Below are positions 51,999 to 62,106 of a DNA stretch of 64,000 bases, one piece after another. The DNA comes from PALSA-243 sp963743705 (lineage in GTDB: Bacteria > Acidobacteriota > Terriglobia > Bryobacterales > Bryobacteraceae). The stretch lies in assembly GCA_963743705.1 (NCBI GenBank), contig CAVUQS010000005.1:372001-436000 (forward strand). The letters are read 5' to 3'. Below the pieces are notes generated by a model, which ran no database searches, was not told where the DNA came from, and saw only the letters and a program-made list of their open reading frames with translations. Both the position numbers and the translations under genes were made by a program. Numbering within the stretch: the first letter of the stretch is position 1; every line of letters starts with the position of its first letter.

Positions 51999-52454
51999 TC
52001 ATTTCAACTTTTCCATGTGTTTGCGGATCTCCGCCGCGTTCTTGGCGTCGGAAGCTACTTCGAGGTACTTGGCGTAAGCATCGTGCGCGGCTTTCTTGTC
52101 TTTCAATCGTTCCCGGGTCTCGGCGAGTTTAAGCCAGGCCTCGGCGTCGCCGTCGTTGTACTTCGTAGCGGAAGTATAGCGATTGGCGGCGGCGCGAAAA
52201 TCATGCTTCTTCGCGTAAAAATTGCCGGCGTCGATATCTTTCTTGGCTTGCAGCGGATTGAACGAATACGTGGTCGTGCCGATGGTGGTGTCTTCTTCGG
52301 GCGGCGCGACTTCCTTATCGGAAGTCTTCTCGGTTGGACGCTGCCGCTCGAGCTTGGGCGGGTTGGCAGGAGGCGTCTGTTGCGGCGGATTTGAGTCCTG
52401 CGCAAAAAGGGGGAAAACGGCGGCGGCGACGGTCGCTAAAAGCCAGCGGGCCAT
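51999..52454 (-). CDS. Secreted TPR protein
   Basis: 151 residues: a signal peptide (about 1-19, AVFPLFAQ), a Pro/Glu-rich low-complexity stretch (to about 65), then two tetratricopeptide repeats (DIDAGNFYAKKHDFRAAANRY, AEAWLKLAETRERLKDKKAAHDAY). TPRs mediate protein contacts. It converges on the response regulator gene, 10 bp apart. The function is unknown; a periplasmic scaffold is likely. Confidence 0.75.
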   Translation of the reverse strand: MARWLLATVAAAVFPLFAQDSNPPQQTPPANPPKLERQRPTEKTSDKEVAPPEEDTTIGTTTYSFNPLQAKKDIDAGNFYAKKHDFRAAANRYTSATKYNDGDAEAWLKLAETRERLKDKKAAHDAYAKYLEVASDAKNAAEIRKHMEKLK

Positions 52455-52478
52455 ACGTCCATTGTAACCGGGAGGCGT

Positions 52479-54941
52479 TTAGCTGAATCGGATGCGGTAG
52501 GCGTTTTTGGCTTCCAGGCGCACGCGCACGCCGCCCCCGGCTTCGCGCGTGAAGGCCAAACGGCGTCCTCCGAGCGCGATGCCCGCGATCTCGGTTCCCG
52601 ACGGCGCGCGCAGCAGGCGTTCGCCGTTCAACGTGGGCCGCAGAGTGGCCTCCGACGCCTTACCGTCTGCCCAAACGATATCCACAGTGACGCCGCCACG
52701 GGCGCGCAGGCCGGTGATGCGGCCCAGCGGCCAAGCCTTGGGAAGCGCCGGCAGGAAGTCGATGGCGCCGTCATGGCTTTGCAGCAGCATTTCGGCAATG
52801 GCGGCGGTTCCGCCGAAATTGCCGTCGATCTGGAAGATGGAAGTATTGCCCGAGGGATGCGTGTCGAAGAGATTCATGCCAGTGCTGTGCTGGAAGAGCA
52901 TGGAAAGCGATTCGTGAGCCTTTTCGCCATCGAGAAGGCGCGCCCAGAAATTGATGGCCCAAGAGCGGCTCCAGCCGGTATACGCGCCTCCGGCGGCGAG
53001 GCGGCGTTCGAGCGAGACGCGCGATGCCTGCCAAAACTCGCGGTTGCGGCGTGAGGTGAATTCGCTGCCCGGAAACAGAGGATACATGTGCGACATGTGG
53101 CGCTGACCGGGCGTGCGCTCTTCGAAATCCCTGGACCATTCCTGAAGCTGCCCGAACTGGCCGATTTGGTAGGGAATCAGGCGCTCTCTCGCGGCCTTTA
53201 GCTTCGACACGAAATCGGCATCGATGTTGAGAATGCGCGCGGCCTCGATGCAGTTGGCGAAAAGCTCCGAGATCAGCGCCATATCCATGGTGCAGCCATC
53301 GCTGGTTTCAGCGGTGCGGCCATCGGGCGCGACGAAATTATTCTCGGTGGATTGCGACGGGCAGGTGGTCAAGCGTCCGTCTTTGCGCTCGATCAGCCAA
53401 TCGAGACAAAATTCCGCCGACGATTTCATCAGCGGGTAGGCCTTGCGGCGCAGGAATTCACGGTCGCCGCCGAAGGCATAGTGTTCCCAGAGATGCGCGC
53501 AGAACCACGGGCCGCTCATGTTCCAATTGGCCCACGTAGGCGACCCTTTGCCGAAATCGCCCACCGGCGCGGATTGGCGCCAGATATCGACGTTGTGGTG
53601 CGACACCCAGCCCTTGCAGCCATAATTCGTCTGCGCGGTCCGCGCGCCGGTATGGCTCAAGCCTTCGATGAGATCGAAGAGCGGCTCGTGGCATTCGGCG
53701 AGGTTGCAGGTTTCAGCCGGCCAGTAATTCATCTGGGCGTTGATGTTGGCGGTCCAGTTGGAGCTCCAGGGCGGACGCAGCAGTTCGTTCCAGATGCCTT
53801 GCAGATTCGCGGGCTGCGAACCCATGCGTGAGCTGGAAATCAGCAAATAGCGGCCGTATTGGAAGTAGAGCGCGGCAAGATCGGGGTCGGGCTGCGTGGC
53901 GGCCGCGCGCAGGCGTGCATCGGTGGGAAGTTCCGAGGCCGAAGTCTTGGGAAGGCTGACGGTGACGCGCGTGAAGAGCTTCTGATGATCGGCGATGTGC
54001 GCGGCGCGCAGCGCGGCGTAGCCCTTTTTTTCGGCGGCATCGAGACGGGCGCGGCAATCGGCGGCGATTTCGGCGGCGGAGCGATCGGGCGCTTGATCGA
54101 ACCTGCGAAAGCCGGTGGCGGCGGCGATGAGGATCGTCACAGAGCGAGCGCCTTTGATTTCGAGCGCGCTGGATGTCGCACGCCTGCTGCCGCCATCGGC
54201 TATCGCCTTCACCGAGGCTTCGAAGCGCATGCCTTTGCCCTCGGCATCGTCATAGAGCACGGGGTTCGGCGAACGCACATAGTTGGGATCGACGTGCGAT
54301 GGGGCTTTGCCGGTGAGGCGCATGCTTCCGTCGCTGGCTTTCACCTGGGAATGCAGTGGGCATTCCATGCCAATGGCGAGCGCGAGGCGGTCGCCATCGG
54401 CGCTCGAAATCCGCAACACGATCACCTGATCGGGCGCGGAAGCGAAGGCCTCGCGCACGTAATCGACTTTATCTGCGCGATAGACGACGCGGGCAATGCC
54501 GGTCTCGAGATTTAATTCGCGCCGATACGATTCGACGTCCGGCGGATTCTCCATGCGCACCGCAAGATTGCCGAGCGTGAGATACGACTCGTTGTACGGC
54601 CCCTGCATTTTCTTGCACGCTGCATCGGCAGCGACGTAATCCTGCTGTTCCAGCACGAGGCGCCGGATCTCGGCCAGATGCTGCTTGGCTTCCGGGTTGT
54701 TCCAATCGCGCGGTCCGCCGGACCACAGCGTATCCTCATTGAGTTGCAGCCGCTCCGCCTGAACGCCGCCGAAGACCATCGCGCCCAGGCGGCCGTTGCC
54801 GATGGGCAGCGCCTCGCTCCACAAAACCGCGGCCTTCTTGTACCAGAGAGTGAGCGGCGACGGCGGTTGCGCATTCGCGCGGGGGACGCACGCAGCGGCC
54901 GAAATACCGGCTACGAAGTGGCGGCGGGTAACGGAGCGCAT
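52479..54941 (-). CDS. GH95 alpha-L-fucosidase/galactosidase-type glycoside hydrolase
   Basis: 820 residues. Twin-Arg-like signal (TRRHFVAGISAAACV), N-terminal beta domain (WSEALPIGNGRLGAMVFGG, QLNEDTLWSGGPRDWNN), then an (alpha/alpha)6 barrel with the NINAQMNYWPAETCNL catalytic Asn pair, TTCPSQSTENNFVAPDG and GWSRSWAINFWARL segments, all characteristic of family 95. GH95 enzymes cut alpha-1,2-L-fucosyl or alpha-L-galactosyl residues from plant xyloglucan, pectin or mucin-type glycans. Export through Tat fits a periplasmic or external enzyme. It is divergent from uvrC with 57 bp between. Confidence 0.92.
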   Translation of the reverse strand: MRSVTRRHFVAGISAAACVPRANAQPPSPLTLWYKKAAVLWSEALPIGNGRLGAMVFGGVQAERLQLNEDTLWSGGPRDWNNPEAKQHLAEIRRLVLEQQDYVAADAACKKMQGPYNESYLTLGNLAVRMENPPDVESYRRELNLETGIARVVYRADKVDYVREAFASAPDQVIVLRISSADGDRLALAIGMECPLHSQVKASDGSMRLTGKAPSHVDPNYVRSPNPVLYDDAEGKGMRFEASVKAIADGGSRRATSSALEIKGARSVTILIAAATGFRRFDQAPDRSAAEIAADCRARLDAAEKKGYAALRAAHIADHQKLFTRVTVSLPKTSASELPTDARLRAAATQPDPDLAALYFQYGRYLLISSSRMGSQPANLQGIWNELLRPPWSSNWTANINAQMNYWPAETCNLAECHEPLFDLIEGLSHTGARTAQTNYGCKGWVSHHNVDIWRQSAPVGDFGKGSPTWANWNMSGPWFCAHLWEHYAFGGDREFLRRKAYPLMKSSAEFCLDWLIERKDGRLTTCPSQSTENNFVAPDGRTAETSDGCTMDMALISELFANCIEAARILNIDADFVSKLKAARERLIPYQIGQFGQLQEWSRDFEERTPGQRHMSHMYPLFPGSEFTSRRNREFWQASRVSLERRLAAGGAYTGWSRSWAINFWARLLDGEKAHESLSMLFQHSTGMNLFDTHPSGNTSIFQIDGNFGGTAAIAEMLLQSHDGAIDFLPALPKAWPLGRITGLRARGGVTVDIVWADGKASEATLRPTLNGERLLRAPSGTEIAGIALGGRRLAFTREAGGGVRVRLEAKNAYRIRFS

Positions 54942-54998
54942 GATCGCTTTGAATATAACAGGCGCTGGCGCGGCGTTAGAATAGAAGTAACCCCGCCC

Positions 54999-56807
54999 AT
55001 GAGACTCCGTGAGAAGGCCGCGCAGCTACCGCTTTCCCCCGGCGTGTATTTATACAAAGACGCGGGCGGAAGCGTCATCTACGTCGGCAAGGCGAAATCG
55101 CTGCGGCTGCGCGTGCGCAGCTACTTTTCCGAAGACAAATTGGGCGACATCAAGACCGGCACCTTGATTTCGGAAGCCGCCGATGTCGATTACATCCTGG
55201 TCGACAACGAAAAAGAAGCGCTGGCGCTCGAGAACAACCTCATCAAGCAGTACAAGCCGCGCTTCAACATTCTGCTGCGCGACGACAAGACTTATCCCTA
55301 CGTCAAGCTCACCAACGAGCGATTCCCGCGCGTGTATGTGACGCGGCGTTTGCGCAAAGACGGCGCGTTGTATTTCGGGCCCTATTTTCCGGCGAATCTG
55401 GCCCACCGGCTGGTGCATTTCATTCACCGGCATTTTCTGGTGCCGTCGTGCAAAGTGGATCTCACGCGCTTCCATCCCAGTCCGTGCCTGCAGTATCACA
55501 TCCACCGGTGTCTGGGCCCGTGCGTCGAAGGCCTGACGAACATAGAGGAATACTCGGGCGCGGTGCGCGATGTGAAGCTGTTTCTGGAAGGCCGCCACAC
55601 CGATCTGGCGCGCGGCCTGCGGGCGCGGATGGACTCCGCGGCGGAAGATATGCGCTTCGAAGAAGCGGCCTCACTGCGCGATCTGCTCTCGACCGTCGAG
55701 GAGATTGAGGAACGCCAGAAGATGGCGGCGGCGAAGGGCGACGACGCCGATATCTTCGCCTGCTACGCCGAGCCGCCGCTGGTGGCGCTGAACCTGTTCC
55801 ATATGCGCCACGGGCAGATCGTCGACCGGCGCGAGTTCTTCTGGGAAGACCAGATGGAGTTCAACGAACCGGAATTTTTCTCTTCGCTGTTGCTGCAGAT
55901 TTATCTCGACCAGCAATACGTGCCCGGAGAAATCCACGTTCCGGTGGAATTTGAAGATCGTGACGTGCTGGAAGAATTGCTGAGCGAGAAGCGCGGCAAG
56001 CGCGTCGAGATCCGCACCCCGCAGCGCGGGCAGAAGAAGGCGCTGCTGGCGCTGGTGCAGAACAACGCCAAGCACAGCTTCGACGCCCGCTTCCGCGTGT
56101 TGAAGCCGTCATCGAAGGCCATTCAGGAAGCGCTGCAAGACGGGCTGAACCTTCCGAGCGCGCCTTCGCGCATCGAGTGCTTCGACATTTCGCACATCCA
56201 GGGCACGGATAAAGTCGCGAGCATGGTGGTGTGGGAAGACGGCCGGATGAAGAAGGCCGACTACCGCAAGTTCATCATCCAAACCGTGATCGGCAATGAC
56301 GACTTCGCGAGCATGCGCGAAGTGGTGACGCGGCGCTACCGCCGGCTGCAGGAAGAAAAGCGGCCGATGCCGGGATTGATCCTGATCGATGGCGGCATCG
56401 GGCAATTGCACGCCGCCGCCGACGCGCTGGAAGCGCTCGGCATCGTGGATCAACCGCTAGCTTCGATCGCGAAGCGTGAAGAGATTATCTATGTCTTCGG
56501 GCAAGAAGACGAGCCGGTGGTGCTTGACCGGTTTTCGCCGATCCTGCACTTGATTCAATCGATCCGCAACGAGGCGCACCGTTTCGCCGTGACCTTCCAC
56601 CGGTCGCGCCGCAATGCGCGGCAACTGACTTCAGAGCTGGATGCGATCAAAGGCGTGGGCAAGAAGACCGTTCAGCGGCTGCTGAAGGAATTCGGCAGTT
56701 CCGAACTGGTGCGCGAAACCCCGGAAGATAAGCTGGCGGCGGTAGTGGGCCGCGCCGTGGCGAGAAAGGTGAAAGCCCATTACACCGAGACCATGCCGGC
56801 GCCGTAG
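54999..56807 (+). CDS. uvrC: Excinuclease ABC subunit C
   Basis: About 602 residues, the normal size. It makes the two incisions in nucleotide excision repair with UvrAB. Domains: GIY-YIG nuclease (about 12-92: GVYLYKDAGGSVIYVGKAK), UVR motif (about 200-235), the RNase H-like endonuclease (RIECFDISHIQGTDKVASMV, LILIDGGIGQLHAA) and the C-terminal helix-hairpin-helix (LDAIKGVGKKTVQRLLKEF). The ATG at 54999 is the start that puts GIY-YIG at the usual position; an open frame upstream to 54678 is antisense to GH95. A Cys cluster is present near 150-175 (PSCKVDLTRFHPSPC). Confidence 0.96.
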   Translation: MRLREKAAQLPLSPGVYLYKDAGGSVIYVGKAKSLRLRVRSYFSEDKLGDIKTGTLISEAADVDYILVDNEKEALALENNLIKQYKPRFNILLRDDKTYPYVKLTNERFPRVYVTRRLRKDGALYFGPYFPANLAHRLVHFIHRHFLVPSCKVDLTRFHPSPCLQYHIHRCLGPCVEGLTNIEEYSGAVRDVKLFLEGRHTDLARGLRARMDSAAEDMRFEEAASLRDLLSTVEEIEERQKMAAAKGDDADIFACYAEPPLVALNLFHMRHGQIVDRREFFWEDQMEFNEPEFFSSLLLQIYLDQQYVPGEIHVPVEFEDRDVLEELLSEKRGKRVEIRTPQRGQKKALLALVQNNAKHSFDARFRVLKPSSKAIQEALQDGLNLPSAPSRIECFDISHIQGTDKVASMVVWEDGRMKKADYRKFIIQTVIGNDDFASMREVVTRRYRRLQEEKRPMPGLILIDGGIGQLHAAADALEALGIVDQPLASIAKREEIIYVFGQEDEPVVLDRFSPILHLIQSIRNEAHRFAVTFHRSRRNARQLTSELDAIKGVGKKTVQRLLKEFGSSELVRETPEDKLAAVVGRAVARKVKAHYTETMPAP

Positions 56808-56859
56808 CCGCTTGACGCGGATCGATTCTTCTCGCAGACTGTAGCGAGGAGAATCGCGC

Positions 56860-57216
56860 ATGAAGCGTCTATTGATCCTGATCATAGCCCTTGCCGCCAC
56901 CGCCTTGGCTTCCGACATCAGCGGCAACTGGAAAGCCACTGCGGACGGCCCGAATGGACAGATGGAACGCACCTTCGTCTTCAAAGTCGACGGCAACAAA
57001 GTGACGGGCGAGACGACCAGTTCGCTGATGGGTAAGTCGACGATCACGGATGGCAAAGTGGACGGCGACACCGTCACCTTCACGATTACGGCGAAGCTTC
57101 AGGACAATGAAATGAAGCTGACTTACACGGGCAAGATCAAAGACAACGAAATCGTGTTTCAAAGCTCGGCCGGCGGCGGCGGCCAGAGCATTGAATGGCA
57201 CGCGAAAAAGCAATGA
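56860..57216 (+). CDS. Small secreted beta-rich protein
   Basis: 118 residues: a signal peptide (MKRLLILIIALAATALA), then a single beta domain (DISGNWKATADGPNGQMERT, FTITAKLQDNEMKLTYTGKI) that resembles lipocalin-like or DUF-type acidobacterial secreted proteins. Repeated G-x-W and KVxG turns suggest an eight-stranded sheet. Small proteins with this composition are numerous in the phylum; no function known. GAGGAG lies 8 bp before the ATG. It converges on the PHM-like gene, 10 bp apart. Confidence 0.7.
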   Translation: MKRLLILIIALAATALASDISGNWKATADGPNGQMERTFVFKVDGNKVTGETTSSLMGKSTITDGKVDGDTVTFTITAKLQDNEMKLTYTGKIKDNEIVFQSSAGGGGQSIEWHAKKQ

Positions 57217-57226
57217 ACCTTCGTCT

Positions 57227-58663
57227 TTAGCGCACCATGCCGCGCAGGAACTCCATGAGCGCGGCGCGCTCTTCAGCATCCAGCTTGCCGTCGTGGTTTT
57301 TGTCGAAATTCTGCATTAACTGCTGCAGGCGCTGACCGTTCATGCCGGGCAGACGGCCGCGCAGGCCGCTGACGTCGCCGGTTTTGGCGATCAGATTATC
57401 CAGCATCAGAAGCCGCATATCCTTTTGGAAAGGGGCGACATCCGCGGGCGTGGGCAGCACGACGCCGATGAATGCGACGGCCATTTCATCGGTGGTCTGC
57501 TCGCCGAACGTTACGGGCCGAGGCGGACGGGAAGGATTGCGCGGGTTGGCTTCGGAATTGTCGAACGTGTAGGCCAGATCGATGCGCGTGCCTTTGGGCA
57601 AGTGCAGCATCTTGTCGAAGCGGTAGCCGCCCTGCCAGTTGAAATCCCAGTTGGGAATCCAAATCAGATGCTGCACCTCGCCGTTGGGTAAGGTGGCATC
57701 GAGCTTCATGTCTTTGCAGAGCAGGTGCGCATGCGGAAACACGGACGAGAGTTCCACATCGCGCGCGAGGGTTACTGACGATTTCACCAGGTAGCTCTTG
57801 TCGCCCGGCGGGATGTCGATGTTGGTGTCGACCATCAAGATCGACGTCTTACCGCGAGTCGGGGGATCGCCAAACGTCAGCCCGATCGAAGACGTATCCG
57901 TTTCGGGCTTGCCCGACGGATGGTAGTGGATCTGCACCACCAGGTCGGAACCCTTTTTGATAGGCAGCGTCATCGCGGGATCGCCCTGTTCCTGCACTTG
58001 CCCTGGCGCCCAGCCTGCGATGATGCCGGTCGAAGTAACGCGCGGGCCGCCGAAACAGGGATAGCTGCCATCGCTACCCGCCATTCTTCGCGCGGCGCCG
58101 TTCTCATCGACATAAATCACGCCGTGATGCACCACACGGCGGTTGCCGGGACGGAATTCCGCGGTGCGCAGATAAGCGTCCTGCTCCAGATTCAGCGGTA
58201 CGACGAAGCAGACGAACTGATCGTCTCCATCAGCCGGAACGGTGTGGCCCGAGCCCATGGTTACTACTTTGGACGGTTCGCCCGCGGCCCAACCTTCTGC
58301 GAATTTCGGCGGAGTAAGTTTGTCTTTGGCATCGCCCTCGGGCGCTCCGCCTTTGGCCCAAGCGGCGATGGTTTCGATTTGTTGATCGGTCAGCCGGCGC
58401 TCATGTTGAAACTTGCCATATCCGGGTTCCGGCGGCCATGGCGGCATGAAGCGCTTGCCGGTGACCGTGGCGATCAGGCCGGCGCGCTTTGACGCGTCCT
58501 GATACGTCAAGAGAGAGAAAGGAGCCACCTCGCCCGGACGGTGACACAGCGCGCACTGCGCGTTCAAAATCGGCGCGATGTCCTTGTTGTAAGTCGGCGC
58601 CGCCGCCCGGACCGGCTGCCAGCCGAAAACAACTGCCAGCAGCGCAAACGAGAGATGCTTCAA
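57227..58663 (-). CDS. Cytochrome c-PHM-like copper domain-EF-hand fusion protein
   Basis: About 478 residues. Signal peptide (LKHLSFALLAVVFGWQPVRA), then a cytochrome c-type domain with CALCH near residues 37-41 and a FMPPWPPEPG axial-Met segment, then a copper type II ascorbate-dependent monooxygenase-like pair of sheets (about 130-400) with HHGVIYVD, VQIHYHPSG and FPHAHLLCKDMK His clusters. An EF-hand (DKNHDGKLDAEE) closes the protein. The TTG start at 58663 is preferred because it follows the pyrophosphatase stop by one base with AAGGGG upstream; a TTG at 58684 is the alternative. Peptidylglycine monooxygenases use copper and ascorbate; the bacterial substrate is not known. Confidence 0.86.
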   Translation of the reverse strand: MKHLSFALLAVVFGWQPVRAAAPTYNKDIAPILNAQCALCHRPGEVAPFSLLTYQDASKRAGLIATVTGKRFMPPWPPEPGYGKFQHERRLTDQQIETIAAWAKGGAPEGDAKDKLTPPKFAEGWAAGEPSKVVTMGSGHTVPADGDDQFVCFVVPLNLEQDAYLRTAEFRPGNRRVVHHGVIYVDENGAARRMAGSDGSYPCFGGPRVTSTGIIAGWAPGQVQEQGDPAMTLPIKKGSDLVVQIHYHPSGKPETDTSSIGLTFGDPPTRGKTSILMVDTNIDIPPGDKSYLVKSSVTLARDVELSSVFPHAHLLCKDMKLDATLPNGEVQHLIWIPNWDFNWQGGYRFDKMLHLPKGTRIDLAYTFDNSEANPRNPSRPPRPVTFGEQTTDEMAVAFIGVVLPTPADVAPFQKDMRLLMLDNLIAKTGDVSGLRGRLPGMNGQRLQQLMQNFDKNHDGKLDAEERAALMEFLRGMVR

Positions 58664-58664
58664 G

Positions 58665-61127
<2,463 letters not shown>

Positions 61128-61187
61128 CTTCGGAAAATCCTCCTGATTCAACCTGGAATTACGGCTTCAACTGGGCTTAGCCTGTTC

Positions 61188-61211
61188 GGGAAGTCCTTTC
61201 CCGACACGAAT
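61188..61211 (-). other. Hairpin in the 5' leader of hppA
   Basis: CGGGAA-GTCCT-TTCCCG forms a 6 bp perfect stem inside the predicted 104-base leader. It may mark a processing or attenuation point; nothing else supports regulation. Confidence 0.3.
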
Positions 61212-61237
61212 CTACCCGATACGAACCGAATTGACAC

Positions 61238-61267
61238 AGTATAAGGGACGTCGGAGGGTGAATTCAA
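61238..61267 (-). promoter_or_regulatory. Sigma-70-type promoter of hppA
   Basis: On the minus strand TTGAAT (61262-61267) and TATACT (61238-61243) are 18 bp apart. Transcription would start near 61231, giving a leader of about 104 bases to the ATG at 61127 with a small hairpin inside it. Confidence 0.5.
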
Positions 61268-61310
61268 TGCGGCTTGCAAGCGGTATCAAAACCAGGTGCC
61301 GCGGGGCGGC

Positions 61311-62060
61311 TCAATTTTCTGTTGGGGTCCTGTCGATATGGTCGATCACGAACATATCCAGCGGGCCTTTTTTGGCTTCCAGCTTCAGTCCGAGCTGATC
61401 CTGTAGCGCCTGCGTGAGCGGCGGCGCGCTGTCAGGGCCAGATGAAACGGCAAGATCGGGCAACCATTGAAGTTGGATGTCGTATTCGCCTTTTATTCCC
61501 GTGGCATCGGCGATCGGCTGCTGGGTTTGGCCTTCCAGCATGCTGGCCAGGCCTGCGATGGTCAATCGCGGCATATCCAGGTGAATGCCATCGGCCCGAC
61601 GGCCGACGCTTCCGATTGGCGGCGGACCGGATCCGGCGGCGGGTTTCAACTTGGGCCCGTTTTTCGCGACCACTAGTTCGAAATGCGCCTTCTCTCGCGA
61701 TTCGTGGTGAGCCTGCAGGTGGAAACGCTGGGCCAGTAGATTCCGCCACATCTCGGAGACCTGTTCCTTGGTTGCGCCCTCAGGAACCTTAGCTTGAATG
61801 GCAAACCGGGCGGATACCAGCCAATCGGCCGCGACCATCTGGACAAATTTAACGTCGTACGCCATCAAGACCAGCCGCGCAAGATTGATCTGGCAAGTTA
61901 TCTGCGCCGGGTCCGGCGAACCGGGACCGCCGCTGCATCCGGGCGCGCCGCCTCCGGTCGACGGCGCCGGTTTCACGGACGCTACTTCGAACTCAAGCAT
62001 CGCTTTCGGCTGCGCAAAGGCAATGCACGCAAATAGGGCCAGACCGGTAAGAACCCGCAT
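61311..62060 (-). CDS. TIGR03435-family secreted protein
   Basis: About 249 residues. Signal peptide (RVLTGLALFACIAFAQP), then the family pattern: LEFEVASVKPAPS, ARLVLMAYDVKFVQMVAADWL, RFAIQAKVPEGATKEQVSEMWRNLLAQRFHLQAHHESRE, and the closing PLTQALQDQLGLKLEAKKGP and DHIDRTP. TIGR03435 is a large paralogous family almost confined to soil acidobacteria such as Solibacter; its function is unknown. The ATG at 62060 gives the proper signal peptide; the frame remains open to 62159 without a typical start. It ends the leftward run from the large right-edge gene, 46 bp after it. Confidence 0.9.
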   Translation of the reverse strand: MRVLTGLALFACIAFAQPKAMLEFEVASVKPAPSTGGGAPGCSGGPGSPDPAQITCQINLARLVLMAYDVKFVQMVAADWLVSARFAIQAKVPEGATKEQVSEMWRNLLAQRFHLQAHHESREKAHFELVVAKNGPKLKPAAGSGPPPIGSVGRRADGIHLDMPRLTIAGLASMLEGQTQQPIADATGIKGEYDIQLQWLPDLAVSSGPDSAPPLTQALQDQLGLKLEAKKGPLDMFVIDHIDRTPTEN

Positions 62061-62106
62061 CGAACTGGTGACGTTGGTATTGCGCCCGGCGTGCAGAGAA
62101 ATGACC